From: Mytilisepta virgata
Taxonomy: Eukaryota; Mollusca; Bivalvia; Mytilida; Mytilidae
NCBI GenBank assembly: GCA_028015205.1
Contig: CM051512.1
Span: forward strand, 8,616,255 to 8,680,254
Direction of reading: 5' to 3'
Length of the DNA: 64,000 nt
Shown here piece after piece: positions 1 through 12,569 of this stretch. A model generated the notes under the pieces. It did not search any database, was not told where the DNA came from, and saw only the letters and a list, made by a program, of their open reading frames with translations. The number at the start of each line of letters is the position of its first letter. Within the stretch, counting starts at the first letter, position 1. The position numbers were made by a program, and so were the translations under genes.

Positions 1-712
1 TCGTAATGTTCATTGTGCTAGAAACTTTAATGTGAAATTGTAATGCATGCGATAAAAAAATGTGGTCTCATATTATTTGCAGATACAAATCACTCCAATG
101 GCTATTAATGAATCGCTGCCAATTTGCACTTGATACACTTTATAATTTTACATAGCTAATAAAATTGGTATTGTGTTTACGAAGAGGGTTAGGAATAATG
201 AAAGAGGGCACATATGAAACAACCCAGAGAGTAAACCCTACTCCATCATATACGCCATTAAATCACTAGGCATACTGTAAGCGATTTAGAATCAAATTAA
301 GATAAATCAGAATTATCTAGACATATCTCTACACAAAGATTTATCCTAATATTTACTTTATAACCACCTTTAGTAGTTATGACAATTTTCACCTGTTGGT
401 TTAAAATTATTTTGTAATTTACATACTTTTATTAGAAGATATTTGACATTATTAAGATTCGCCTTCACTGTGACGTAAATTAATGCTGCGTCAGCAGAAA
501 ACCTTAGCTTTTTCGTCGTATTTTGATATTTCTTTTTTGCAGAATGGACAATTTTTGAACGTAACAATACCGTTAATGCTGTACGTCATATTCGTGTCAC
601 AGTGAGATCTTTAACACGAGAAACCTTCTGAACATCTTGCAAAAAAGCAATTTAAAAAAACTTACATGCATTGAGTATACGGATTTTGTTTGCTGTATGT
701 ATCTTTAGTTAA
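1..712. other. AT-rich intergenic stretch, no gene seen
   Basis: I see no coding region with a recognisable motif, no RNA gene and no clear repeat structure here. The short open frame at 370-567 on the minus strand has no recognisable feature and is probably chance. Confidence 0.5.
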
Positions 713-1755
713 AGACTTTATTATCTTATCATTTATTTTTGTTTCTCTTATAATAGAAGTAAAATCTTCTCGCAAAAAAGACAACGGTTACAACCATGGT
801 TAGTGTTCACCAGTTAATTGGCTGTTTGACATGAAAGGGCTGATACATGAACATAAATCGCCTGCTGTATACGAAATCGACGTTTTGAATAGCCTGAAAT
901 ACTATGCATTGAAAAAAACAAACAATTGGCAAGGCGCATTTTTTGTTATTTCGCAATATGTTTCAATCCAAGTTTTACAAACATCTTATACAAGACGTAT
1001 CTATGAATGACTATGTCAATTTTAAATGGTTTAGCCTGCTACAACGTTGTATAATTGTACATTTATTATATATTGCGTGTGTACTGTTCATGAATATTAT
1101 TATTAGTCTATGAAACTGCGTATTAAAGAAAGGTGTTTTGGTTCTTATTATGATATCTAGCCGTTTGAAAATTTAAAGACAAAATCGTCATTTATTGAAG
1201 TATTATGTGAACGTTACTATTCATGGAAAGACTTTATTATCGTGCTATTCAATTTTGTTTCTCTTATAATATAAGTAAAATCTTCTCGAAAAAAGACAAC
1301 GGTTACAACCATGGTTAGCGTTCATCAGTTGATTGGCTGTTTGACATGAAAGGGCTGATACATGAACATAAATCGCCTGCTGTAAATTACGAAATCGACG
1401 TTTTGAATAGCCTGAAATACTAAGAAAAAAAAAACAATTGACAAGGCGATTTTTTTTTGTTATTTCGCATTGTGTTTCAGTCTAAGTTATACAATCATCT
1501 TATACAAGACGTATCTATGAATGACAGTGTTCATATTTTAAAAGAAACAAAGAACATGGTTTACCGTGTATAACCGCTGTATAATTGTGCATTTAATATA
1601 TACTGCATGTGTACTGTTCGTGCATATTATTATTAGTCTATGAAACTGCGTATTAAAGAAAGGTGTTTTGGTTCTTATTATGATACCTAGCAGTTTGAAA
1701 ATTTAAAGATAAAATCGTCATTTATTGAAGGATTATGTGAAAGTTACTATTCATA
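713..1755. repeat. Two-copy tandem duplication, period about 515-530 bp
   Basis: The segment starting near 713 recurs in direct orientation from about 1226. Shared landmarks include GACAACGGTTACAACCATGG (780 and 1295) and TATTAGTCTATGAAACTGCG (1101 and 1631). The offset grows from 515 to 530 bp, so the copies differ by small indels and substitutions. No ORF spans either copy. The origin of the unit is not recognised. Confidence 0.85.
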
Positions 1756-2929
1756 GAACAAACGTTGTTGTGTTTATCTAATTTTTCTCAGTAATGTATT
1801 TATTTTATGATAATTACATCTATTGTTTAGCTATGAATTGACATTTTATGTATACATTTGTAATTTTGTATAAAGTGGTTTCTTGTTTATTATTATTAAC
1901 ACTATCCTTTATCAGTGTCATTTATATCCTCATTTGAAGGGTCCTTTGTTCAACTCGATCTCAGCAAGAGTCTAGAGAGCAACACCCTAAACAAATGAAT
2001 GCAAAATCAACGGAAATTCCCCTCGATTTTCATACATTATAATTAACTTATTTTTCTTTGTTACCATTCAATTTCTTTGTATTATATTAAAAGATTTATT
2101 CCAACATGATAACCGACTTAATTATGAATCATGAAATGTTAGATTCTACATGTACAGGCAATTATCCTAAGACTTATTTTTCACCTTCTAACAGTGCATC
2201 AAATTTATTTCGGTATTTTGTGATACGTTTTATTTTTAAGTACATTTTCTTCTCTATATCATGTATATGCGTCCTATATAACGGCTTATTGTCGGTAATG
2301 GTAAAACGTGATTATTCTGGTTATCTAAACCTCTCCTTTAGCTATCAAAACCACTGGTGTATAGAAAAGTACTATTGTCCTATATTTATATAATAATGTT
2401 GTGTTTAGCATTGGCTATGCGTAAATATAAGCTGAGAGATTAAAGGGTGCATGGCATGCTGCGGAGTGCACTATTTCATCAGCGGAGGCACCTATTTTGC
2501 ATATTATTATTGGTATTTTGCTGATTAGTATTCCTGTTCAAATATTCATTAAATTAAGTGACTCATTTGTATTTCTTTATACTGAAATATAATGGCCATT
2601 GTGCGGAGACCATTGCACTTGAAAATAGCATATTGGAGTGCATTTTTGCAAATAATGCACCAAATCATTACCTATAATACCATGCCATATTATAGTTTCG
2701 GAACGACTACAACATGACAAGTTTACATAAAATATAATACTGGGTTTTATCGTATGCATTAAAAATAGTATCATAAACTGTTTATGTCTATATACCACAC
2801 ATAGTCAAGATTGAAAAAGGAGGGATTCCGTACCAACAAAGACCTTTCTATTCTCTCCTCTTCTGAATAATGTTTTCCAGAATGTGGAAAGTGAAGTTAT
2901 GGAAACATCGTGATTAAATGTGTTCATCT
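1756..2929. other. Intergenic, nothing recognised
   Basis: The 95-codon frame at 2106-2393 (+) has no signal peptide, domain motif or splice context that I recognise. I leave it unannotated as a gene. Confidence 0.4.
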
Positions 2930-2940
2930 GTGGGCCTTGA

Positions 2941-2993
2941 CCACTACTGATGAGTAGTAACTGACGAAATGCGGATCACATTTGGTGTCGTGG
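2941..2993 (+). ncRNA. Hammerhead-ribozyme-like motif, degenerate
   Basis: The conserved core box CTGATGA is at 2947-2953 and GAAA at 2966-2969. A GTC cleavage-type triplet (2987-2989) is followed by GTGG (2990-2993), which can pair with CCAC at 2941-2944 as stem I. Two extra bases (TA) sit between stem I and the core and stem II pairs poorly, so activity is doubtful. Its place about 600 bp upstream of a Penelope-like RT fragment supports descent from an element-borne ribozyme. Confidence 0.4.
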
Positions 2994-3597
2994 AATATTT
3001 TTTTTACCACGGAGTCGATATCATTGTTGGCTGAGATTCATTTTATAAAATTGTTAACCTTAGTGAAAACTGATAAGTATCTCCTTCGTAGATAGCTGAG
3101 GTCCGTGGGTGGTTTTTGGCTTCACCCTTTTATCACTTTGGGAATTTGAATCTTTGGCGTTTCGGTTTCAATATTTAAGGACTTGAGCACAACTGATGAA
3201 TCGTAAGTCGTGCACATCTTCTGCATCACAATTAGTATCAAATCAATTGTGTTTAGATTAATAATATTACTCTTAGGTGAACCAATAAATATTCGGTTAC
3301 CCGATCGAGCCTAATTTTTTAAGACGTTTTGCCGACCCCAATCTTTTTCAGCAATTTTTTCATATTCTAGAATATCTTACTTTCAAACATTATTTTGTGA
3401 GAAAAACATAAACTTTTCTGTTTTGGTTTTATGCGTCGTCTTTTGCTTTATAGCAATCTTCTAGATGCAGAATATCAGTACAAGCACTTTTAACTTGCTA
3501 TATATGATATTCCAGAATTTCAAAGTGTCACATTCAACCACTCGGGGATAATAATACATTTTCTATGGTACCACTTGATGTATATGACATGCATTGA

Positions 3598-4199
3598 GAT
3601 TCAGTATATCGCCAAGTTATCGGAATTCCAATGGGGACTAACTGTGCGCCACTTATTGAGGACCTGTTTTTGTATTGTTACGAATCACAATTTATATCTA
3701 CAATCAGCAAAGACCCAACGAAACAACATTTGCAAAAAAATTAATAACACTTTCAGATATTTGGATGATATTTTGGCTGCCAATAATGACCACTTCAGTA
3801 TGTGCACTAAAGAGATTTATCCTGTTGAAGTTACTTTAAATAAAGCTAATACTAACAATGAACACTTCCCTTTCCTGGATCGTGATATCTATACCTGTAA
3901 CGGGAAGCTTAATACTAAAATTTACGATAAGAGAGATGATTTTTCATTTCCTATTGTTAATTATCCGTTTTTAGATGGCGACGTTCCCTTGGCACCATTG
4001 TATGGTGTTTATATATCTCAGCTTGTTCGATTCGCTCGTGTATGTAACAACATCTTTGATTTTAACGAAAGACATCTCTGTATTACTGAGAATTATTACC
4101 CCAGAGATTTCGATATCACAAACTTTTACTAAATCTTGTCATCGGTACAAGGACCTCATTCGTAAATATAAATCAACTTGCAAAATTTTTTTTAATTAA
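3598..4199 (+). pseudogene. Penelope-like reverse transcriptase fragment, frameshifted
   Basis: The fragment begins in one frame with GIPMGTNCAP (ATG of MGTN at 3631) and shifts frame before the catalytic-box region. It then reads FRYLDDILAANN (near 3752), followed by FPIVNYPFLDGDVP and YGVYISQLVRFARV. YLDD is the RT active-site box. A last shift near 4130 joins RYKDLIRKYK. The same protein family occurs on the minus strand at 60768-61268, where the equivalent box is YIDD. The N-terminal fingers, thumb and any endonuclease are absent. No intact product is possible. Confidence 0.75.
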
Positions 4200-4314
4200 T
4201 TTTTATTCACTCATAGGGTTTTTGCATCGGAAATAAACACATTTATTCTAAAACCAGTTTTTGGCATGATGCGGGTTATGTTCTTGTATAATTTATGATG
4301 GCATGATACTAAAC

Positions 4315-4875
4315 CCCTAACGGGAGGGATTGTGGCTGATTTTCTATATGATATAGACATAATCTTTCGATCAGTTTAATTGAGTTCTGGAGCTGGCATG
4401 TCGGTAACTGCTAGTACATGTAGTCCGTTGTTAATTTATATTGATCATTACCCAGATCCTAGTTTCTTCTGTTAACTTTTTTAACATCGGACTCGGACAT
4501 CTCTTGAACTGAGTTTTACTGTGTGTATCGATGTGTGTTTGTTTATTCCACATTGGCTAGAGGTATAGGGGACGGTTGAGATCTCACAAAACATGATTAA
4601 CCCCGCCGCATATTTTGCGCCTGTCCCAAGTCAGGAACCTCTAGTCTTTGTTAGTCTTGTATGTTTTTTTTTTTTTTTAATTTTGGTTCATTTTTATGTT
4701 TCGGAGTTTTGCTGAACTAGTATACATTATTGTTTAGGGGCCAGCTGAAGCCCACCTCCGGGTGCGGGATTTTCTCGCTGAGTTGAAGACCCATTGGCAG
4801 CCTTGAACTGTTTTCTGCTCTTTGGTCGGGTTGTTGTCTCTTTGACACATTCTCTGTTTCCATTCTCTATTCTAT
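4315..4875 (+). repeat. 3' flank of Penelope-like element
   Basis: Noncoding tail of the relic. Its last 180 bp (from TTTATGTTTCGGAG near 4694 to about 4875) recur at 5889-6092 with roughly 85-90 percent identity by eye, including GGGGCCAGCTGAAGCCC and GGTGCGGGATTTTCT. It contains a T-run at 4665-4678. Confidence 0.6.
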
Positions 4876-5071
4876 ACTTCGTCCAATTAAAACTCAACAG
4901 CTATGTGCTCAAGTTTTAAGTTTCGCATTTACATTAGCCCTACTTCCATTTGTTTCCTTAATTTATAATTGTTGTGCTTAGTCAGCATATGAGCATACTT
5001 GCTGTGCCTTTCTATGTGTTTTTTCTGAATTAGGAGTAATAAATTTCAGGTTTCCCTTGAAAACGCGTACG

Positions 5072-5473
5072 TTAAGGATGCTCGCTCGTCATGTTTTGGT
5101 CTTTTTTTCAGATTTTCGGAATCCTCGGGTTTTATCTATTTCTTAAACATGAAATGTTTTGCCCATGAACCCCCACTTATTGTTTTATAATTCTGTCATA
5201 TATACCTTAAAATGGTATTTGACAAAATTTTATGAAATCCTTTTTATTATTTCATGCATCTTTGAGAGACTGAAGTTGTCAATGCAAAGACAATGAAAAA
5301 TCCAGAGAAAACCCATTTCCTGCAAATTTTCAAGGCCTTATAGCTCTAAAATGAGCACATGAACATATATTTTTTCTTGCTTATTTGTTTACTATTCATA
5401 TGTTCTTTCAAACTGTAACAGCTAATTATCTCAAATCCTATTTATTTCCTATTAGACCAGCGATCATCCTTAA
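5072..5473 (+). mobile_element. MITE with TTAAGGATG termini, copy 1 (402 bp)
   Basis: The element runs from TTAAGGATGCTCGCT to AGCGATCATCCTTAA, imperfect terminal inverted repeats of about 15 bp that include TTAA at each end. Its whole length is homologous to the reverse complement of 16579-16976 in a gene A intron. It has no coding capacity. Ends with TTAA suggest insertion at TTAA sites, as piggyBac-type transposases do, but the family is inferred only. Confidence 0.8.
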
Positions 5474-5888
5474 AATAATTTTATAGGCATGTTGTTACTA
5501 TATGTGTTATTGAAATTATAGACAAGTAAAGAATAAATTGTACACATAATTTGATATCGTAATCCATATCGATTCCATTGACCTATTTACTGCTTATTTC
5601 TGCATTCATTATCTTTGCAATTTTACCTTGACCTAGATCAGAGCACTGGTCAAGGTGATATCAATGGCATGATACTTACATGTCAATAATTCAAAGACTG
5701 TCACCGAATTCTTTTGATTCACACATACCTGTTCACACCACTATGAATTCTATTTTTCATTGATAAAATTGTGCAGTAACCACGAAAGGGTCCGAATTTA
5801 GGAAAATACCACAATTTTCTTAATGGCTTCAATTGCATTTAAACATTTTACTCTCCACATTAATTGGCTTATCTTGAAATATGTTTTT
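5474..5888. other. Intergenic spacer, nothing recognised
   Basis: AT-rich sequence between a MITE and a Penelope-flank fragment. No gene or repeat recognised. Confidence 0.4.
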
Positions 5889-6092
5889 TATGTTTCGGAG
5901 TTTAGTGTGCCGTCCATTTTGCTGAACTAGTATACATTATTGTTTAGGGGCCAGCTGAAGCCCGCCTCCGGGTGCGGGATTTTCTTACTGCGTTAAAGAC
6001 ACATTGGTAGCCTTGAGCTGTTTTCTGCTCTTTAGTCGGGGTTTTGTCTCTTTGACACATTCCCCGTTTCCATTCTTTATTCTATTTAGTCA
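5889..6092 (+). repeat. Second copy of Penelope-like 3' flank segment
   Basis: Direct repeat of about 4694-4875, in the same orientation. It is isolated from any RT coding sequence and so is a solo 3' fragment. Confidence 0.75.
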
Positions 6093-8791
6093 ACTTTAAA
6101 ATTGTATCCTATACTCGGAAACCTTTAACTTGCAGTTATATGTATGTATTCTAATATTGAAAAAAAATTATAACGAAAGGAGGAAACTTTATCTAGTTCT
6201 ATTCTTGTTCACTGATCAAGACTGAGCAAAATATCATGCTAATAATTTACCTTTAATAGCTGAATTAGAGGGTTTTTATTCCTGCACCAACTTTTTTCCG
6301 CCATTTTGGCATTTAAATCTTCCGTTTTAATTATTTTTCATATTTCTTCATGTTCGGTCTTAATCCCGGTTGTAACTACTTATCGTCTTTGTATGGGTGA
6401 GGTAGACTCAATCTCGTTTGCGAGGTGTCTTTGCCTCCGATGAAAATTGCCAAGGATTGATATTTTTCTTATTGGTAATTGTGATTCACTCCTGATACTC
6501 TAGCCAACGCAATGAATAAAAACTGGCCGCATGGATATAACAATATACAATGAAATTATCGTTAAAACCCAATAAAGGAAAATAAAACAAAACAAATATG
6601 AGCAATTGTGATATGGAACAAAACAAGTACATTTAGCAAGTTTGAAAATAATTTGCTGGCGAGCAAAAATAAATTTAAGTTCAATTATTCAGTGGAAAAA
6701 AATCAACCATGAGCAGTAAATGTTACTACGCATGCACATTAGTAAATTATCTGACAATAATAGGGAGAGCAGCGAGCGCTATAGGAGCATATGGGTCATT
6801 TAGAAAAGTCTTTATTTAATGACGGCAGCCATTATGCAATCCAAAGTGAATTTATCTGTTAAAGCGAAAATTACCGTATTGTGCTACATACTAAGGCTAC
6901 AAAAATTTCGTTCGTCGGAAATGGAATGTAAAGTAAAGGAAATAACTTGCTTCAAATTATAATTTTAGAGTCAGAATCGTCATACAGGAAATGAGTTTTC
7001 AGAAAGCGCTACTGCTGCGCTCGCATTTAATCTAAATGTAACTTTACGAGGCCTTCAATTAATTAATGTACACTTCTGAACCAGTGAAATTTCCAGAAAT
7101 AGATACCAATGCCAGTAGGTTTACTTTGTTGGGCCTACATTATTTGCACTGAGTGAGCGGTATTCCTTTTTTTTTCAGTAAAATATAAAAAAAGATCCAC
7201 TTCTAAAGGGTTCATAAATAATCGCAGATTTTAAATTCCGAGTTAATTGGTCTTCTGAACCGCTGTAGAATGCTTCTCAGGAAAAAATCATCTCTTAGAC
7301 AAGTTGTTTACAGAACGGGTTTGGTACTTTTTACCGGAGCAATTAAATAAGCCACCTTAACAAAAGATACTCCACCACAGACTTTGGACTCATCAAGAGT
7401 TATATGAAATGAATTTCACATCAGTCAACATTATCTTGACAGGGAAATATATAAATGTTGACTTTAATGCTTGTTATGTTTAACTTTTGTGTCCCTTTTG
7501 ATCCCTTTGAAAATTATATATGTGTATCATTAATCATAATTTATTTAGGATTTACTTAGATACAACTGGTTTTTGTATGATATCTTTCAACAGTGACGTA
7601 GAATAGGTCTGTATCGTCACACTGATGATTTATATATAGGTGAACGAAAGATCATGCCCTTTCATTGATAAATCACAATTGGCTTTATGTCGGTCATTGG
7701 TACTCTGATTTAAGTACTCATGTATGAAGTACAAGTCGATGAAAACGGGAATTGGGCAAAATTGGGCATATAAAGGCAATTTAATACTGCCTTTATTACA
7801 GTTAGGAAAAAAACGTTTGTTTCGCATCATGTCCACAACCGGGTAAAACTCTTTAATTGCGTTCGTCTTTATGACGTCATGTACCATTTTTAAGACTAGC
7901 CTGTATCTAATTCCATCAAGCGTTAAATTCATCCATTAATTTGTAATGATCTATCATCCAAACAAAATTATTTGCCTACTTAAATAAGAACCCCTATTCA
8001 TGAAAAGGAAGAGGAGATACTTATCCAAAATACATTATATGTTTTGTAATTTCATAAACTGTATAAAACTTTATCTAAACCCTAAGCTCAACAATATACC
8101 GGATATATTATGCTTAACAAACGTAGAAGTGATGTTTACTAATGAAAGACTTTTTTCCGGTGGTGCATATGAATCGAAACTATCGTATTGTAATAATACG
8201 ATTTTTCGTGAAATGGGGTTCCTGATTGACTTAGCGATATGGTGAAATGTGCAAATTTTGTAATTTTATTGCTTTCAAATTTAGATCATTCAAATTTTCA
8301 TATTCTTTCACTTCCTGTCATATATTATCTATGTGTCGTGCCACCTTGGCACAAATCAGGATGACTCCATAATATCGAGTGCAGTGTAAGTGTCAAATTA
8401 TACAGCAGGTTGTAACCGAATTATCTTTTCATGTACATGCACCTAATACATTTGATTCCATTTTTTTAAATCTTTTAAATAGTTTTTACAGTAATCCTCA
8501 TCAGCAGCTATTGCGGACATCACGTGATCAACACAACATTGATCGTTTTGTTTGTTGATATCTATGTTGAAATTCATAGGAGAACATAGGAGATTGTGTA
8601 TGTAAGGCTTGTGAGTGAACGGATCCAGTTTATACAATGTCATCAATCGAACCTTGTTTAAATCTTATATTTCTTTAATCTTTCTAACTATCTGATTAAT
8701 TATTTTTAAATTGTACCTTTGTTGGTTCTCAACCCTTCCCATTGATTAGAAATTCAAGAATGTTAACATCCCGCTCACAGTTTTTTTTATA
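6093..8791. other. Intergenic, no supported gene
   Basis: The longest frame is 100 codons at 7630-7932 (minus). It lacks a signal peptide, domain motif or splice context that I recognise. No tRNA-like B box or repeat structure was found. An unrecognised exon cannot be excluded. Confidence 0.4.
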
Positions 8792-9125
8792 CTACACGTG
8801 TACCCTTGTCATTACATTCAATAATTGTTTGTTCTGCGATCACACCGATTTTTGCGTTATGTTGGCACATAAAACCTGGTCATTACATTCAATGATAGTT
8901 TGTTTTGTGCTCACGGCGATTATTGCGTTATGTTAGCACATGAAACTTGGTCATTACATTTAATGATAGTTTATTTTGTGCTCACAGGGATTATTGTGCT
9001 ATGCTAGCACGTGTACCCTTGTCATTACATTCAATGATAGTTTATTTTGTGCTCAGAGGGATTATTGCGTTATATTAGCATGTGTACCCTTGTCATTACA
9101 TCCAATGATAGTTTGTTTTGTTCTC
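8792..9125. repeat. Tandem repeat, 71-bp unit, about five copies
   Basis: GTCATTACAT recurs at 8808, 8879, 8950, 9021 and 9092, a strict 71-bp period. Each unit continues with a TCAATGATAGTTTGTTTTGT-like core, TGCTCAC and a GCGTTATGTTAGCAC-like segment. The last unit is truncated. Copies are diverged by point changes but not by indels. Confidence 0.9.
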
Positions 9126-10601
9126 TAAATCATGCCATTTCCCTTTCGCAGATAAAAATTGTAGTAAGTCAGGATAAAAACAATAAATGTGCATTGCAGA
9201 AATAGGTGTGAAACGTTCGGTCAACCTCACATTTCAACCTGATTCTAAGGCTCTTACAAATAAACTATATACATTGTATATTTGTTACAATCAGTGCCGT
9301 GTTTGCCTAAACGAAAATTATATAGCTGTTTCTTTGTGTCACATGTTTTAGAATTAAATTATGCAAAACAGATTTCAGTTTATCATATAGAATGTTAGAG
9401 TAGAGAAACCAAAAGTTTTAATAGTATTGCAATGTAAGGCTACAAGAAAGAAGATATTTCCTGTAAGACTGTAGTTTTGAGAATCTGCATCTGATGTACA
9501 CCATTCGTATAGAAGGTTTGTTCTCTCGGCTGTATGGAGTAAAATGATTGGTAATGTTGTAGGTCATTGTTTCCTGTCGTCTATCATGTCTATGTTGTTG
9601 TTTATTTATCACAGTAGCCCATGAGTTTGTCTTTAATTGCCTTAAGTAAAGTATTAAAGAATTTGGACAGAGGTTTAGTAGTGTACTTTGCAGACATAGG
9701 GAACCATCCTTTCATACATATAAAATGTCACGGTTTGAATCTGGGGTATTCTGTTTTAATCTGCACCGAATTCTAAACTAAGGTCGGCACGAAGCACGGA
9801 CTAGAGTCTAGAGGATAAATTCTTTGACGTATTGCACTAGTTAAACTTGTGAACTTGTAACCAGTCGAGACAAATAGATAAAGTTGACTGTCGGGGATAC
9901 AAAGACCGTGACAGGGAACAAGACCTTCAGATAAAAGTTTACGATTTACTATCTGTCTGTAGTCTTACGTTACACTTAAGTAATATTACAGAGATAAGAT
10001 GAAAGTTGAACAATCTGTTATTTTACGTATAAGCCTCCTTGATCGATGGGACACCACATATGCAATAACTTTTTTCAAGCATTTGAGATAAGCATTATTT
10101 AAAATGTTCAATGACACTCTTGCAGACTATCTACATTATCTGGGTATTTGTGACACATCCAATGACCTTCACATTCCGGTTCAAGTTGTAGTATAACTGT
10201 AGTGTAAAAGTGTTGTTAACTTGCTTTGTTTCAATTTTGTACTTAAGACAGGTGACCGGTTTCCTTGAAGTTAGCAGGTGTGTTTCCTTTTATAAAAGAA
10301 CTATAGTGTGCCTCACATTAATTGCATCTCAGTTTTTGGGATACACGCGTATCTCTAAACATTTCTTAAAATATCGATTAATAAGGTAACGTTAGTAGTA
10401 ATCAGTCATTCTTCCTATACGAGATGTCTTGAAATTTCCACGATAGCAGATTTTCCGATTTACTAGAACATACGTTTACTATCAAACCCGATAATTATTT
10501 CAAATGTGCAGAATTCTTCTAATTCCAGGTCTTTTCATCAAGAGAAAAGTTGCATAAATATGATTGATATACATATTATTATATATAAGAAATATATATA
10601 T
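9126..10601. other. Intergenic, nothing recognised
   Basis: No gene or repeat could be supported. A short AT-rich run lies at 10575-10603. Confidence 0.4.
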
Positions 10602-10764
10602 AGATTCTCCTTCATGTACGAGTGAGTTATGGAATTTCTCCACCCTAGATAGTTAAATTTTCGATTTTTCACACGCGAGCCTTTAGCGAGCGTGTTAAAA
10701 TCTAAAATTTAACTATTGAGGGTGGAGAAATTCCATAACTCACGAGTAAATTGAAGGAGAATCT
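10602..10764. mobile_element. Fold-back element, arms about 75 bp
   Basis: The left arm (about 10602-10676) and right arm (about 10691-10764) are near-perfect reverse complements around a short centre containing CGAGCCTTTAGCGAGC. No internal coding sequence. This is a hairpin-type MITE or palindromic repeat; similar hairpins recur through the window. Confidence 0.8.
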
Positions 10765-12131
10765 GTTTCTCCTATGATTTTCTAAAAAACCTCAAGAAAA
10801 TGTCGTTGCTATGTTGTTTGTTTACATAGACTTCATTTCGGGACTTCTCTAGTTTATCGTTCCAATAACTGTAGAAAAAAGGGCGGTAATTCCCACGTAG
10901 AAATTTAATCACAGGGAAGTGGTTAAAGATATTATGTATTTTTATCCCACCGATTAAACACGTCAAGAATAGGAGAAATATGTATCCAAAATATGAGAAA
11001 CAAAACAATAGAAAATTTTGTAAAATAAAATTAAAATGAAACTTCTACCGCTTCGTAATAAAAATCCATGGAACAATGAAGTAGGGCCATTTTCGCCTGT
11101 ATTTATGTCAATTCTAGGGCTATTTTCAAAACGTCACATTAAAGCCTTTCAAAATGTCTGTGGGCATTGTCTGGTATGTGGTCTCTAAAGATGGGCTAAT
11201 AATAACTAACAAATAACTTACAAAACATTTTTCTACATATCTGAATATAGATTTTGGGGACAATTTTAACACACATTTGCCAAATTCACGTCATCAAGAC
11301 AATTTTTTTCAACAGGGAGGACACTCAGAACCAAAACGATGTTTTTGCTTTAAGCCAGTTTATGTATCTACTTTCATATGGAAGTAGAATGGTCTTGCTT
11401 CTGAATTTCCTTTTTGGCGATATTTCCAAAAAGTGGTACAAATTGAAGCAAATACATATATAAATATTTATACACGACTTTTGCGAGTAGAAAATTTTAA
11501 CTTATTAATGATTAATGTTTATTCACAGAAAAAATTCATTGCATACACATGTTTACGATAAAAAGTAGGTAAAACATTTAAGATTAAAAAATCAACGGTC
11601 AATAGTAAAAAAAATACAGGGGAAAATGGCCCTACTTCTTAGCCTCAAAATAATGCTAAGGAGCCGTCTTGAACTTGTAATGGGCTATACATTGTTCTGT
11701 GCATACAATGCCTTACAGTGACGTTAAGATGAAGATTTCATATCAAGAGTAAATCTGCAATGTCCTTTCTTTCGTGTCATTCAAATGTATATAAACCTTC
11801 AAGCAAAGGAACTACACTTCTGTTGCTGTTTTTTTTCAACTTAAAAGCAGTCAAAACAAAAAAATAATTAACTCCTACAGAATGTTTAAGTCGTAAACCA
11901 AACCATGCGTTGAGCAGTATAATCTGATTTGGTAGTTGTTAATTACGTCACACATGTTGTATTAACGGCCTATGGTGCAGAGGTTTCGTACATATTCTAA
12001 ATAAACCCTTGCAGAAGCCTCGAAAATCATAAACTAAGTAATAAAATAATGTTTGATACTTCTTTTTATGAACTAAGTTGGATAGAAAGTAATGACGTCA
12101 TAATTGTTTGAATGAAATTTCGTCAACATTC
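10765..12131. other. Intergenic, nothing firm
   Basis: No supported gene. Part of 11940-12120 is weakly similar to the inside of the neighbouring inverted-repeat element near 12165-12240. Confidence 0.35.
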
Positions 12132-12569
12132 TATGAAGGGCCGTTCGGGTCATAATTCATTTTGTTACACGTGTTGTATGTTACTAACGGCATCTGCATA
12201 CAAAACCTCTTTAACGCAGGCATTAAAATTTCGGTTTACATTATTTAAAAATGTACTTGCATTCTCCATTTAAAATGTTGTAAAAAAGGCCTGATTTCAT
12301 TGGTCAATTAGTATTCTCCAGCAGACGAGTTCATTGTGCATAAGGTATAAAGGTTATTCCGCATACGTGAACAAACAGTTACGTGTACCTCTAGGGTACG
12401 TGAACAAACTGTTACGCGCACCTCTAGGAACGTGAACAAAGTGTTACGTGTACCTCTAGGGTACGTGATCAAAGTGTTACGTGTACCACTAGGCTACGTG
12501 AACGACCTGTTATGTGTACCTCTAGCGTACGTGTAACAAAATGAATTATGACCCGAACGGCCCTTCATA
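12132..12569. mobile_element. 438-bp terminal-inverted-repeat element with minisatellite core
   Basis: Perfect 41-bp terminal inverted repeats lie at 12132-12172 and 12529-12569; each contains GGGCCGTTCGGGTCATAA or its complement. The interior has no ORF. Its right half is a 33-bp minisatellite (12365-12528) whose repeating ACGTG phase runs directly into the right terminal repeat. Confidence 0.88.
12365..12528. repeat. 33-bp minisatellite, five units
   Basis: ACGTG starts recur at 12365, 12398, 12430, 12463, 12496 and 12529 (spacing 33, 32, 33, 33, 33). Units read approximately ACGTGAACAAAGTGTTACG followed by TGTACCTCTAGGGT. They carry E-box-like CACGTR/YACGTG half-sites. Confidence 0.9.

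Larger units (their letters stand above)
2930..4875 (+). mobile_element. Penelope-like retroelement relic
   Basis: In order this segment holds a hammerhead-like motif (2941-2993), a frameshifted reverse transcriptase fragment (about 3598-4199) and a long 3' flank (about 4315-4875). The 3' flank resembles one I remember as very common in mussel sequence. Penelope-like elements are known to carry hammerhead motifs in their terminal repeats, so the order fits. The element is dead: RT is truncated at the N-terminus and has frameshifts, and no GIY-YIG endonuclease is visible. The family call rests on RT motif style and context. Confidence 0.6.

Noticed and set aside
3181..3245. Second CTGATGA at 3195 as a hammerhead
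   Set aside because: No GAAA box or pairing stem I in reach.
7630..7932. 100-codon frame on the minus strand
   Set aside because: No signal peptide, domain, codon pattern or splice context; expected by chance in 64 kb.
8490..8520. CTGCTGATGAGG on the minus strand as a hammerhead
   Set aside because: No GAAA at the needed distance and no stem I.
9728..9750. GGTTTGAATCTGG as a tRNA B box
   Set aside because: No matching A box or acceptor stem around it; no tRNA gene could be supported anywhere in the window.
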